64,000 nucleotides of DNA from Sphingomonas crocodyli (GTDB taxonomy: Bacteria > Pseudomonadota > Alphaproteobacteria > Sphingomonadales > Sphingomonadaceae): assembly GCF_004005865.1 (NCBI RefSeq), contig NZ_SACN01000001.1, forward strand, positions 2,356,001 through 2,420,000. Direction: 5' to 3'. The position numbers and the translations under genes were made by a program. The notes beneath the pieces were generated by a model that did no database searches, was not told where the DNA came from, and saw nothing but the letters and a program-made list of their open reading frames with translations. The first letter of the stretch is position 1. Each line of letters opens with the position of its first letter. Below, in pieces: positions 1 to 7,605 of the stretch.

Positions 1-982
1 AATTCGCGTCGTCGAACGCCTTGGGCAGATACATGGCGTGGGTGCGGATGAAGTGGAACTTCGAATAGTCCTTCCACGTGTCCAGTGGCGTGCTGTCGAG
101 CAGCTTGCCCGTCGCCGCGATCGCGGTCGTCTCCCCCATGATCACGGTCTTGACGTCGCCCAGGCCCGACCAGACGAGCATCTTGTCCCAATCGAATTCG
201 GGTGCGAGCTTTTCCATGCCCGCGCGGTCCATCGGGTTGTAGATCGCCTTGATATCGCGCTGCCGCTCGGGCGCCCACTGGACCTTCGCCAGCTCGGTCT
301 CCAACGCGATGATCTTATCCGCGCGCGCATCGGCATCCGATATGCCCGCCAGCGTCAGCATCTTGGCGACGTAGAGGCGATACGCCTTGCGGATCGTGTC
401 GTATTTCTCGCCCTGGTTCAGGTAGTAATCGCGGTTGGGAAGGCCCAGGCCCGCCTGCCCCGCCATCGCGACATAGCGGCTCGTATCCGCCGGATCGGGC
501 AGGATGCCGACCCCGATCGGCGCGGTATAGCCGATCTCGGTGAACAGCTTCTGCAGCTCCACCTTGTCCTTCACGGCGTCGACGCGCGCGAGATAGGGGG
601 CGAGCGGCTTGGTGCCCGCTGCCTCGATCCCCGCCTCGTCCATCCAGCTGGCATAGAAATCGCCGATCTGCTGCCCGCTCTTGCCCGCGCTCGCGGGGTT
701 CTTGGCCAGATCCTCGACGATCGCCTTCACCTGCGCCTCGGCCTCGTCGACCAGCAGGACGCTGACGCCCGCGCTGGTACGATCGGCGGCGATCGGGGTG
801 CGCTTGTCCCACGCGCCGTTCACATAGGTCCAGAAATCGTCGCCCGGCTTCACCGCCTTGTCGATCGCGGTCAGATCGACCCCGAACGTGCCGAAGCGCG
901 GCTTGGCGGTGGTGAGCGCGTGGAGCGGCGAGGCGAGCAGCGCCATCGCGGAAGCTGCGAGCAGCAGGCGGTTGATTTTCAT
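1..982 (-). CDS. M13 (neprilysin/PepO) family metallopeptidase, C-terminus outside window
   Basis: Only the first 327 codons are present; the gene runs off the left edge. It begins with a signal peptide (MKINRLLLAASAMALLASP), so the product is exported. It continues with the M13 N-terminal domain, visible in stretches such as KAVKPGDDFWTYVNGAWDK and GLGLPNRDYYLN. Family members are usually about 650-700 residues and carry zinc motifs HExxH and ExxxD in the second half, which is not in this window, so catalytic competence cannot be judged. Known members are secreted or membrane-bound peptidases that cleave short peptides. The ATG at 982 is chosen because the signal peptide begins there. The neighbouring amine oxidase gene diverges from it with a 176-bp gap. 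Confidence 0.9.
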   Translation of the reverse strand, partial: MKINRLLLAASAMALLASPLHALTTAKPRFGTFGVDLTAIDKAVKPGDDFWTYVNGAWDKRTPIAADRTSAGVSVLLVDEAEAQVKAIVEDLAKNPASAGKSGQQIGDFYASWMDEAGIEAAGTKPLAPYLARVDAVKDKVELQKLFTEIGYTAPIGVGILPDPADTSRYVAMAGQAGLGLPNRDYYLNQGEKYDTIRKAYRLYVAKMLTLAGISDADARADKIIALETELAKVQWAPERQRDIKAIYNPMDRAGMEKLAPEFDWDKMLVWSGLGDVKTVIMGETTAIAATGKLLDSTPLDTWKDYSKFHFIRTHAMYLPKAFDDAN

Positions 983-1098
983 CGATTTACCCCTTTGGCG
1001 GCAGGCCCTGAACCCGCCCGGATGCGCGGAGGCTATCAGCGGTGTTGTGGCCCTGCAACACAGCCGCATCCAGTTTTCCTCAGGGGAACTATTATTGA

Positions 1099-1128
1099 TT
1101 GACCGCACCACGCGGCGCTCATTACGCA
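1099..1128 (+). promoter_or_regulatory. Possible sigma70-type promoter of the amine oxidase/cytochrome c pair
   Basis: TTGACC at 1099-1104 is followed, after 18 bp, by TACGCA at 1123-1128, about 30 bp upstream of the amine oxidase start at 1159. The -35 is good and the -10 is weak. Inferred from sequence only. Confidence 0.35.
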
Positions 1129-1158
1129 GGTGCAGCATAAGGGGACGGGTCGACCAAT

Positions 1159-2751
1159 ATGATGGACAATTTTCCGGCGCCCACGCGGCGTCAGCTTCTG
1201 ACGGCTATCGGCAAAACGGCGGGCGTCGCGGCGCTCTATCAGGCGATGACGGCGCTCGGCCACGCCGCCGAAAGCCAGTTCGATGGACCGCCCAATCTGC
1301 AGGGCGCGAAAAAGGGCGCGTCAGTCGTCGTGCTGGGCGCCGGCCTGGCCGGCATGCTCGCGGCCTATGAGCTGCGCAAGGCGGGCTACAAGGTCACGAT
1401 CCTCGAATATCAGGCGCGCGCCGGCGGACGAAACTGGTCGCTGCGCGGCGGCGACAAATATACCGAACTGGGTGGCGCGACGCAGAATGTCGCCTTCGCA
1501 CCGGGCAATTATCTCAACCCCGGCCCGTGGCGCATCCCGCACCACCACCGCACCCTGCTGCACTATTGCAAGGCGTTCGGTGTCGCGCTGGAGCCGTTCG
1601 TCCAGTTCAACCACAATGCCTATGTCCATTCGACCGACGCCTTCGGCGGCAAGCCGGTCCGGTACAAGGCGGCCGCTGCGGACTTCGAAGGCAATGTCGC
1701 CGAACTGCTCGCCAAATCGATCAACACCAAGGCGCTCGACGACCGGCTGACCCCGGCCGATCGCGATCGCATGCTCACCGCGCTCAAGGGCTGGGGCATG
1801 CTCGACGACGATCTGGTCTATAAGGTCGGCCTGCGCTCCTCCTCGCATCGCGGGTTCGAACGACCGCCGGGTGGCGGCGTCAACGGCGCGCCGATCCCGT
1901 CCAAGGATCTCCACGGCCTGCCCGATCTGCTCGATCCGCAGGTCTGGTCCAGCATGTCCTTCTTCATGGGGCATGAAATGGCGACCACGATGTTCCAGCC
2001 CGTCGGCGGCATGGACATGATCGGCAAGGGTTTCCAGAAGCAGGTCAAGGATCTGATCACCCACAATGCCAAGGTCACGAAAATCGCGCAGGACGCGAAC
2101 GGCGTGACCGTCAGCTGGCAGGATGTGGTGAAGGGCACGGCCAGCGAGACCAAGGCCGATTATTGCGTCTGCACGATCCCGCTGGGTGTCCTCAACCAGA
2201 TCGATACCCAGCTTTCCGCCCCGATGAAGTCGGCGATCGCCGCCGTCCCCTATTCGGGTCAGGTCAAGATCGGCCTCGAGATGAAGCGCCGCTTCTGGGA
2301 GGAGGATGAGGCCATTTATGGCGGCATCAGCTTCACCAATCAGGAAATCGGCCTCGTCTCCTACCCCAACAACGCCTTCTTCACCGACAAGCCGGCGGTG
2401 CTGCTCGGCGCCTTCGCGCGCGATGTCGGCGCCTATCACCTGGCCGGCATGACGCCCGAGGAGCGGATCGAAACCGCGCTGGCGCAAGGCAGCGTGATCC
2501 ACCCGCAATATCGCAAGGAATATCTGTCCGGCGCGTCGGTCGCGTGGAGCCGCGTCCCTTGGACGCTCGGCTGCTGTGCGCGCTGGACCGAGGAAAGCCG
2601 CAAGCAGCATTATCAGACGCTCGTGGCGATGGACGGCCGCGTCGTGCTGGCGGGCGAACATGCTTCCTATATCGGCTGCTGGATGGAGGGCGCCCTGCTT
2701 TCCTCGATCGACGCGATCACCCGGCTTCACAAGCGCGCGCTGGAGGCCTGA
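1159..2751 (+). CDS. Flavin monoamine oxidase / L-amino-acid oxidase family protein with twin-arginine leader
   Basis: 530 residues. The N-terminus has a twin-arginine-like leader (TRRQLLTAIGKTAG, arginines 10-11), as expected for export of a folded FAD enzyme. The Rossmann FAD motif GAGLAG is at about 60-65, followed by an acidic ribose-binding residue in ILEYQARAGGRNW (about 81-93), typical of the amine oxidase family. A C-terminal FAD-contact segment GEHASYIGCWMEGALLS lies near residue 500. Family members oxidise amines or amino acids. Here the gene is followed after only 3 bp by a c-type cytochrome gene, so the electron acceptor may be cytochrome c rather than oxygen, as reported for nicotine-degrading NicA2 with CycN. 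The substrate cannot be told from sequence. Confidence 0.88.
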   Translation: MMDNFPAPTRRQLLTAIGKTAGVAALYQAMTALGHAAESQFDGPPNLQGAKKGASVVVLGAGLAGMLAAYELRKAGYKVTILEYQARAGGRNWSLRGGDKYTELGGATQNVAFAPGNYLNPGPWRIPHHHRTLLHYCKAFGVALEPFVQFNHNAYVHSTDAFGGKPVRYKAAAADFEGNVAELLAKSINTKALDDRLTPADRDRMLTALKGWGMLDDDLVYKVGLRSSSHRGFERPPGGGVNGAPIPSKDLHGLPDLLDPQVWSSMSFFMGHEMATTMFQPVGGMDMIGKGFQKQVKDLITHNAKVTKIAQDANGVTVSWQDVVKGTASETKADYCVCTIPLGVLNQIDTQLSAPMKSAIAAVPYSGQVKIGLEMKRRFWEEDEAIYGGISFTNQEIGLVSYPNNAFFTDKPAVLLGAFARDVGAYHLAGMTPEERIETALAQGSVIHPQYRKEYLSGASVAWSRVPWTLGCCARWTEESRKQHYQTLVAMDGRVVLAGEHASYIGCWMEGALLSSIDAITRLHKRALEA

Positions 2752-2754
2752 TCC

Positions 2755-3180
2755 ATGACGACCAAGATATTCCGCCGCCTCGCTTTGGGTTTCGCGGTGC
2801 TCGCCGCCCTCACCGCCCCCGCCCAGGCCGACGAACCGGGCGGCGGCGGCACCAAGGCGCCCGTCCCCGTCACCGGCGAACAGGTGTACAAGATCGTCTG
2901 CGCCGCCTGCCACATGCAGGATGCCAAGGGCGGCAGCGGTGCGGCGACCATCCCCGCGCTGGCGGGCAATCCGAAGCTGGGCGTCGCCGCCTATCCGATC
3001 ACGATCGTCGTGCGCGGCAAGGGCGCGATGCCGTCCTTCGCCGACACGCTGAAGCCCGCCCAGATCGCCGGCGTCGTCGCCTATGTCCGCACCCATTTCG
3101 GCAACGACTTCGCCAAGCCCGTCACCGAAGAAGAAGTCGCCCGGATGATGCCGAAAACAATCAGCACCCCGTCGCACTAA
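2755..3180 (+). CDS. Class I-like c-type cytochrome, exported
   Basis: 141 residues with an N-terminal signal peptide (about residues 1-25, ending AQADEPG). There is one heme-attachment motif CAACH at about 46-50, and a later Met in GKGAMPSF is the likely sixth heme ligand. The C-terminal helix IAGVVAYVRTHFG is typical of monoheme cytochrome c. It starts 3 bp after the amine oxidase stop and is almost certainly co-transcribed and co-translated with it. The inferred role is periplasmic electron acceptor for that flavoenzyme, passing electrons to the respiratory chain; a general respiratory cytochrome is the alternative. Confidence 0.88.
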   Translation: MTTKIFRRLALGFAVLAALTAPAQADEPGGGGTKAPVPVTGEQVYKIVCAACHMQDAKGGSGAATIPALAGNPKLGVAAYPITIVVRGKGAMPSFADTLKPAQIAGVVAYVRTHFGNDFAKPVTEEEVARMMPKTISTPSH

Positions 3181-3192
3181 TCCCTCCAACAA

Positions 3193-3214
3193 TCCTCCCC
3201 CGCCAGGGGGAGGA
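3193..3214. repeat. Short palindrome, single-hairpin relative of the CCTCCCC repeat family
   Basis: TCCTCCCCC, a GCCA loop, then GGGGGAGGA makes a perfect 9-bp stem. It sits in the 55-bp gap between the convergent cytochrome c (ends 3180) and helical-repeat protein (ends 3236) genes. It looks like one arm of the longer repeats at 7388, 11283, 12034, 20639 and 55950, and could act as a bidirectional transcription end although no T tract follows. Confidence 0.6.
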
Positions 3215-3235
3215 CAAGTTAGGGCCGACCGCAGC

Positions 3236-3919
3236 CTACCGCTTCACCTTCCCGAACGGCAGCAACTCCTTCGCCAGTTCCTGCGCCAGTTCGCCTCGCC
3301 CCGCCCTCAACTGGGCGAGGACGGCGGCGGCGCTGCGCTGGAACAATTTGTCGACCTTCTCCGGGGTCTGCGCGCGGGTCGTCATGTCGATCAGCGCGCG
3401 GCCCCGCGCATCGGCGGGGTCGATCGCGATGCGCAGCAGGCCCGCCAGACCGGGGAACATCGCCCGTCCGCCGCCCAGCGCCACCGCGCGATCCATCGCC
3501 GCCAGCCCGGTCGCCTTCTTCGCCCCCAGCGCCATGCCCGCGATCATCCCGCCCAGTTCGATCACCGAATCGAGATGCCAGCAGCCCACCGCTGCCGCCG
3601 CCTCGGGATCGCGCGGATCGGTGGCGGCCAGGCCGTCGAACAGCCTTTTGGCCGACATCGCCTCGCCCCGGCTGCGGGTCAGCTTCGCGCGATAGCCGAC
3701 CGCCATCGCCATCGACAGCCGCGCATCGCGATCGGCGGGCGTGCGCGCCAGCTGGGCGGTCGCAGCTCCCTGCGCCTGATCGATGCGTTTCAGCGCATTG
3801 GCCTTGTCGTGGGTATCGAAAGCCGCATCGAGCAGCAGTTCGCGCGGCGTTTCCGCCCGCACGGGCGCCGCGATAACGAGGGAGAGCATCGCCGCCGCGA
3901 TCGTCGTTCGTTTCATCAT
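3236..3919 (-). CDS. Exported helical-repeat (TPR-like) protein of unknown function
   Basis: 227 residues from the ATG at 3919 (another at 3916), which directly precedes a signal peptide (KRTTIAAAMLSLVIAAPVRA); an upstream ATG at 3946 would add residues ahead of it and is less likely. The mature part is alanine-rich and helical, with repeats resembling tetratricopeptide units, for example RDARLSMAMAVGYRAKLTR and DPRDPEAAAAVGCWHLDS. I do not recognise a specific family or any catalytic motif. It is convergent with the cytochrome gene and divergent from the ribosomal protein operon. A periplasmic scaffold or assembly role is possible but not shown. Confidence 0.7.
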   Translation of the reverse strand: MMKRTTIAAAMLSLVIAAPVRAETPRELLLDAAFDTHDKANALKRIDQAQGAATAQLARTPADRDARLSMAMAVGYRAKLTRSRGEAMSAKRLFDGLAATDPRDPEAAAAVGCWHLDSVIELGGMIAGMALGAKKATGLAAMDRAVALGGGRAMFPGLAGLLRIAIDPADARGRALIDMTTRAQTPEKVDKLFQRSAAAVLAQLRAGRGELAQELAKELLPFGKVKR

Positions 3920-3975
3920 ATCGTCTCTAACGCATTTCCCGCACAAACGAAGCCGCGATGTCGGCGGTTCATCGC

Positions 3976-4004
3976 TTGCTTTTCACGGCTCGATCGGTCA
4001 TAGG
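3976..4004 (+). promoter_or_regulatory. Possible promoter of the rpsF operon
   Basis: TTGCTT at 3976-3981, a 17-bp spacer and CATAGG at 3999-4004 lie about 120 bp upstream of rpsF, leaving a leader of about 110 nt. The match to consensus is moderate. In many bacteria the rpsF leader binds S6:S18 for feedback; I could not confirm that motif here. Confidence 0.3.
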
Positions 4005-4122
4005 CGCGGCGTTCCGGGGTGGAGAGCCTGTCTCTTCGCCCCTGTTCATTTTTTGACGACAGCCGGAGGGGCACCGCGATGGGCGCGGCGTCAGCGATCG
4101 GCAACATGAAGGAAGACGCGAC

Positions 4123-4554
4123 ATGGCTCTTTACGAGCATGTGTTTCTCGCGCGTCAGGACCTCGCTCAGGCGCAGGTCGACGCGCTGGCGGAAACCGCC
4201 ACCAAGATCGTCGAGGAAGGTAATGGCAAGGTCGTGAAGACCGAGACCTGGGGCCTGCGCGGCCTCGCCTACCGTATCGCGAAGAACCGCAAGGCGCACT
4301 ACGTCCTGCTCCAGATCGATGCCCCCGCGGGTGTCGTCGCCGAGCTCGAGCGCCAGACCGCGATCAACGAAGACGTGATCCGTTACATGACCATCCGTGT
4401 CGACGAGCTGGAAGCCGGCCCGTCCGCGATGATGCGTCGTGGCGAACGTGACGGCCGCCGTGGCGACCGTGATGGCCGCGGTGGTGATCGTGGCGGTGAC
4501 CGGGGCGACCGTGGTGGTGATCGTGGCGAGCGCCGCGATCGCGATGCGGCCTAA
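4123..4554 (+). CDS. rpsF: 30S ribosomal protein S6
   Basis: 143 residues. The N-terminal ~100 residues are a clear S6 fold: [14 protein letters not shown], then [21 protein letters not shown], then [12 protein letters not shown]6 pairs with S18 on the central domain of 16S rRNA. The C-terminal ~40 residues are an extension made almost only of Arg, Gly and Asp, in repeated RGD/RGG-like units, and are low complexity at DNA level as well. It is the first gene of rpsF-rpsR-rplI, with 13 bp to rpsR. The AAGGA sequence upstream fits the start used. Confidence 0.98.
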   Translation: MALYEHVFLARQDLAQAQVDALAETATKIVEEGNGKVVKTETWGLRGLAYRIAKNRKAHYVLLQIDAPAGVVAELERQTAINEDVIRYMTIRVDELEAGPSAMMRRGERDGRRGDRDGRGGDRGGDRGDRGGDRGERRDRDAA

Positions 4555-4567
4555 GGAGATATAGAAC

Positions 4568-4792
4568 ATGGCACGCGCGTTTTTCCGCCGCCGCAAGAGC
4601 TGCCCCTTCTCCGCGAAGGATGCTCCCAAGATCGATTATAAGGACGTCCGTCTGCTCCAGGGCTTCGTGTCCGAGCGTGGCAAGATCGTCCCGAGCCGCA
4701 TCACCGCGGTTTCCGCCAAGAAGCAGCGCGAACTCGCTCAGGCGATCAAGCGCGCCCGTCACATCGGGCTGCTTCCGTACATCGTTAAGTAA
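4568..4792 (+). CDS. rpsR: 30S ribosomal protein S18
   Basis: 74 residues, full length for the family, with the expected RRRKSCPFS start and a core ([20 protein letters not shown]) ending in [12 protein letters not shown]. It binds 16S rRNA together with S6. The AAGGAGAT ribosome-binding site lies just after the rpsF stop. It is the middle gene of the operon, with rplI 15 bp downstream. Confidence 0.98.
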   Translation: MARAFFRRRKSCPFSAKDAPKIDYKDVRLLQGFVSERGKIVPSRITAVSAKKQRELAQAIKRARHIGLLPYIVK

Positions 4793-4807
4793 GAAGGGAC
4801 CGCGAAC

Positions 4808-5401
4808 ATGGACGTGATCCTGCTCGAACGTGTCGAGAAGCTGGGCCAGATCGGTGACGTCGTCACCGTCAAGGCGGGCTTCGCGCGCAACTATCTGCTG
4901 CCGCGCAAGAAGGCGCTGCGCGCCAACGAAGCCAACAAGAAGGTCTTCGAGGCGAACCGCGCCCAGATCGAAGCCGACAATGCGAACCGTCGCACCAACG
5001 CTGAAGCCGAAGCCGGCGCCCTTGAGGGCAAGTCGGTCGTGCTGATCCGTCAGGCGTCGAACACCGGCCAGCTTTATGGTTCGGTTTCGGCCCGCGACAT
5101 CGCAGAGGCTCTGGCCGAAGACGGCATCAAGGTCGCCAAGTCGGCGATCGTCCTCTCGCGTCCGATCAAGACGATCGGCACGCATGAGGTGAAGATCAGT
5201 CTCCACGCGGAAGTCGTCCGCGCCGTGACCGTCAACGTCGCCCGCTCGCCCGAAGAAGCCGAGCTGCAGGCGCAGGGCGTCGACGTCATGGCTCAGATGT
5301 TCGAGCGTGACGAAGCCGGCTTCACCGAGGATTTCGATCCGAATGCCGAGCCGGGCGAGATCCCCACGGATCTGCTCGACGAGTCGACCGAAGAAGCCTG
5401 A
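4808..5401 (+). CDS. rplI: 50S ribosomal protein L9
   Basis: 197 residues, on the long side for L9 (about 150 in E. coli), as is common in alphaproteobacteria. The N-terminal domain ([33 protein letters not shown]) contains the 23S rRNA-binding [11 protein letters not shown] signature. A long helix joins it to the C-terminal domain, which ends in an acidic extra tail (from about residue 150). It is the last gene of the operon; a strong terminator follows at 5429. Confidence 0.98.
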   Translation: MDVILLERVEKLGQIGDVVTVKAGFARNYLLPRKKALRANEANKKVFEANRAQIEADNANRRTNAEAEAGALEGKSVVLIRQASNTGQLYGSVSARDIAEALAEDGIKVAKSAIVLSRPIKTIGTHEVKISLHAEVVRAVTVNVARSPEEAELQAQGVDVMAQMFERDEAGFTEDFDPNAEPGEIPTDLLDESTEEA

Positions 5402-5428
5402 TCTTCTTCGGCATCGCCGAAACAGGAA

Positions 5429-5463
5429 GGGCCGCCGGAGTGATCCGGCGGCCCTTTCCTTTT
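5429..5463 (+). terminator. Rho-independent terminator of rpsF-rpsR-rplI
   Basis: GGGCCGCCGGA at 5429-5439, a GTGA loop and TCCGGCGGCCC at 5444-5454 form an 11-bp perfect stem followed by TTTCCTTTT. It lies 28 bp past the rplI stop. Confidence 0.9.
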
Positions 5464-5468
5464 GCGCT

Positions 5469-5891
5469 TCAATCGGCCCAGGGATCGTAACTGCCGAAGT
5501 TCCAGACATTGCCTTCGGGATCGCGCGCATCATAAGCGCGCCCCGGATAGCCCTCATTGTCGCGCGGCTCGACGACGATCTCCGCTCCGCCCGCGCGGGC
5601 CTGCGCGCAATGCGCGTCGGGATCGGCGACATAGGCGCAGATCACCATCGTCACGCCCCCCGCCTCGGCCGGGGTCTTCCAGCCATAGAGGCGCTGCACC
5701 TCGCCCGGCCGCGCCGAACCCAGCATCACCATTCCCCCGTCGAGGATCAGCTGGGCGTGATGCACCAGCGTCGGATCGGCATCGTCGACATAGACGGCAT
5801 GGCGCTCGAACCCGAACGCCGTGCACAGAAACTCGATCGCGGCCGGGGCATCGGCATAACGCAGGCAGGGGATCATGTTACGAACAGGCAT
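5469..5891 (-). CDS. VOC (glyoxalase/bleomycin-resistance superfamily) protein
   Basis: 140 residues with the paired beta-alpha-beta-beta-beta pattern of vicinal oxygen chelate proteins: MIPCLRYADAPAAIEFLCTAFGFE at the start and the closing signature YDARDPEGNVWNFGSYDPW. It resembles the PhnB-like, single-chain, dimer-forming subgroup. The reaction cannot be assigned from sequence. The AraC-type regulator lies immediately upstream on the same strand with a 64-bp gap, so the two may be co-regulated. Confidence 0.85.
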   Translation of the reverse strand: MPVRNMIPCLRYADAPAAIEFLCTAFGFERHAVYVDDADPTLVHHAQLILDGGMVMLGSARPGEVQRLYGWKTPAEAGGVTMVICAYVADPDAHCAQARAGGAEIVVEPRDNEGYPGRAYDARDPEGNVWNFGSYDPWAD

Positions 5892-5955
5892 TGGTCGTCT
5901 CCTTTCCCCGCCTTTCTATGGCGGCCCGCATCGGACGGATTGGATCAAACGCACC

Positions 5956-6825
5956 TCAGCCTTCGATCAGCCCGCCTCCGTCCGGCAGGCTGCGCGCCAC
6001 AAAGGCGCCGGGCGTCATCCCGGCGAACTCGCGAAACTCGCGGATCATATGCGATTGATCGCAATAGCCTGCATCATGCGCGATACCGGCCCAGTCGGGC
6101 TCACCCGCGTCGGTGCGCACCATCGCCGTCAAAGCCTGAAAGCGCAGCAGCCGGCGGAAACAGCGTGGCCCGACGCCCACGGCATCGCGGACCCGATCGG
6201 CCAGATGCTTGCGGCTCCACCCGATATCGCGCGCGATCGCGGCGATATCGTCGACCGGGCGATGGCGAAGCGCCGCGATCGCATGATGCTGGCGCAGGTC
6301 GAGCGGCGCGGTCTCGGCTAACCGGCGGATCAAAGCCGCATCGAGCAGGGCTGCCCGCCCCTCCGCATCGCGCGCTTCCAGCAGACGCGCGCACAGATCC
6401 CGCGCCGCGCTCCCCAGCAGATCGTCGAGCCGGACGACCCGATCGATCAGCTCGCCCATCGGCACGCCCAGCAGGCGGCGCAACGTGACCAGCGGCAGGA
6501 AGATGTGGATGCCCGCCTGTGCGCCATCGGAATGCGACAGCGCCGGGCGCAGATGCACGCCCGCGATGAACGCCTCCCCCGCATGCAGCCGGATCACCGC
6601 GCCGTCGCCGCCGGTGATCGCGATCGGCGCGCCGAGGTTGACGATCATCACCCCCTCGGCATGCGGCAGTTCGCGGCGCGTCGCAAAGCCACCGGTTCGC
6701 TCCCAATAATCGCTATAGCCGAAGACATGCCCGGCAAGCCCCGCCGCCGGCGCAAGCGCAGTGCTGCGCCACGCATTGACGCCGTCGTCGTGAACATGGG
6801 TGCGGATGCTACGCCCGGTCGACAT
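5956..6825 (-). CDS. AraC family transcriptional regulator
   Basis: 289 residues. The N-terminal half is a cupin-like sensor domain (for example GVMIVNLGAPIAITGGDGAV, HAGEAFIAGVHLRPALS). The C-terminal ~90 residues carry the double helix-turn-helix of AraC proteins: DDIAAIARDIGWSRKHLADR, then IAHDAGYCDQSHMIREFREF and AGMTPGAF. The likely target is the downstream VOC gene on the same strand; this is inferred from adjacency only. Its start is divergent from the promoter region at 6864-6911. Confidence 0.9.
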   Translation of the reverse strand: MSTGRSIRTHVHDDGVNAWRSTALAPAAGLAGHVFGYSDYWERTGGFATRRELPHAEGVMIVNLGAPIAITGGDGAVIRLHAGEAFIAGVHLRPALSHSDGAQAGIHIFLPLVTLRRLLGVPMGELIDRVVRLDDLLGSAARDLCARLLEARDAEGRAALLDAALIRRLAETAPLDLRQHHAIAALRHRPVDDIAAIARDIGWSRKHLADRVRDAVGVGPRCFRRLLRFQALTAMVRTDAGEPDWAGIAHDAGYCDQSHMIREFREFAGMTPGAFVARSLPDGGGLIEG

Positions 6826-6863
6826 GACGCCAGGCTATCACGCCTGGCGCCACGCGCGAATTA

Positions 6864-6878
6864 GAACATTTAAAGAAC
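6864..6878. promoter_or_regulatory. Candidate LexA (SOS) box
   Basis: GAACATTTAAAGAAC is GAAC-N7-GAAC; read on the other strand it is GTTC-N7-GTTC, the established direct-repeat LexA site of alphaproteobacteria. The centre is AT-only and the flanks extend the match (A before each GAAC, AT after). It ends 4 bp before a TTGACA -35 element. A bare match of this kind is expected about twice per 64 kb by chance, so position and AT-richness carry the argument. Confidence 0.55.
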
Positions 6879-6882
6879 ATAC

Positions 6883-6911
6883 TTGACAAAATGAACCATT
6901 TGGGTTAGCAA
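6883..6911 (+). promoter_or_regulatory. sigma70-type promoter reading into the hairpin-rich region
   Basis: A perfect TTGACA (6883-6888), a 17-bp spacer and TAGCAA (6906-6911) predict transcription from about 6918 rightward. The candidate LexA box abuts it. The -10 is imperfect. No convincing protein gene starts soon after it. Confidence 0.55.
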
Positions 6912-6917
6912 CTCCAC

Positions 6918-7337
6918 CATCCTCTCGCCCGATCAGCGTGAGGATGCAGGACCGGCCCGGAGCAGAGCTATCTCCGAACCGGGCCGTGACAGGTCGGCGC
7001 GAAGTCATCCGGTTCAAGAAGCGGATGCGCATCGCTTCTCGCCGGCATGTGCTGGACGAACCCGCCGGCAGGCGGAGGCGACGTGCGGTTTCGAAGGAAA
7101 GACAGGGCCGATCCACTGCGGGAAGTCAGAGTCCCGCATCCCGGGTAGCCCCGACCGGACAGACCGCGTCTCGCCCCCAATCGCCGGGGCCGCTCTATCG
7201 AGGAGCGGCAGCAGCCAATCGCAGGACCGCATCCCCTGGCCTGGTGAGAGCAGGCTAAGCATGTCGGTTCGGTCGGCCCCAGCCATGCCCGCACCACTGA
7301 CCCAGTTACCTCGTCCGGGTGCCCTTTTGGCAGGACG
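6918..7337 (+). ncRNA. Candidate structured non-coding RNA, unidentified
   Basis: About 420 nt follow the promoter without a convincing protein gene. Perfect hairpins come one after another: CATCCTC 6918-6924 with 6940-6946; GGCCCGG 6954-6960 with 6979-6985; GAAGC 7018-7022 with 7034-7038 around a GATGCGCATC core; GCCGGC 7041-7046 with 7064-7069; TGCGGGA 7117-7123 with 7132-7138; GCCGCTC 7189-7195 with 7203-7209; GCCTG 7239-7243 with 7251-7255; and a two-step stem 7312-7337. The only open frame of note (from GTG 6938, 106 codons) is Arg-rich and lacks the codon bias of real genes here. I found no tmRNA, RNase P, SRP or 6S signatures. The 3' end is uncertain, and a leader for the gene at 7606 is possible. 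Confidence 0.4.
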
Positions 7338-7387
7338 CGCCGACCTTCACCTGTCCTGATTCTACGCCACGAATCCGTCCAACGCAG

Positions 7388-7537
7388 ATCCTCCCCCGGA
7401 GGGGGAGGGGGACCATGCGCAGCATGGTGGAGGGGTATTGGCCGGCAGCGGCACCTACTCTCTCCTGTCCTTCCCTCGCGACGAACTACCCCTCCACCAC
7501 CCTTCGGGCGGTCCCCCTCCCCCTCCGGGGGAGGATC
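7388..7537. repeat. Long palindromic repeat, CCTCCCC family (A), copy 1
   Basis: Begins GATCCTCCCCCGGAGGGGGA and ends in the inverse, CCTCCGGGGGAGGATC, with inner palindromic arms containing GACCATGCGCAGCATGGT. It lies between the hairpin-rich segment and the SIMPL gene. Five related copies are in this window. Confidence 0.85.
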
Positions 7538-7605
7538 GGTGTTCTACGTCAGCCCCTATTCATCGCACCGCCTCTAACCCTCTCCCCATAACAGGAGAGA
7601 TGCCC

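Noticed and set aside
1321..3192. Long open frame on the minus strand over the amine oxidase and cytochrome genes
   Set aside because: The GC-rich codons of the sense genes keep the antisense strand free of stops. It has no domains and a His/Asp/Arg/Gly-skewed composition, as other shadows do.
6938..7258. 106-codon Arg-rich frame inside the hairpin-rich region
   Set aside because: It could be a small SOS protein, but the composition is abnormal, its start is GTG without a good ribosome-binding site, and the region is dominated by short inverted repeats. It is kept only as an alternative to the RNA idea.
6918..7337. tmRNA, RNase P RNA, SRP RNA or 6S RNA as identity of the hairpin region
   Set aside because: I saw no tRNA-like end with CCA or tag-peptide frame, no conserved RNase P core, and no SRP tetraloop motif. 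The size does not fit 6S.
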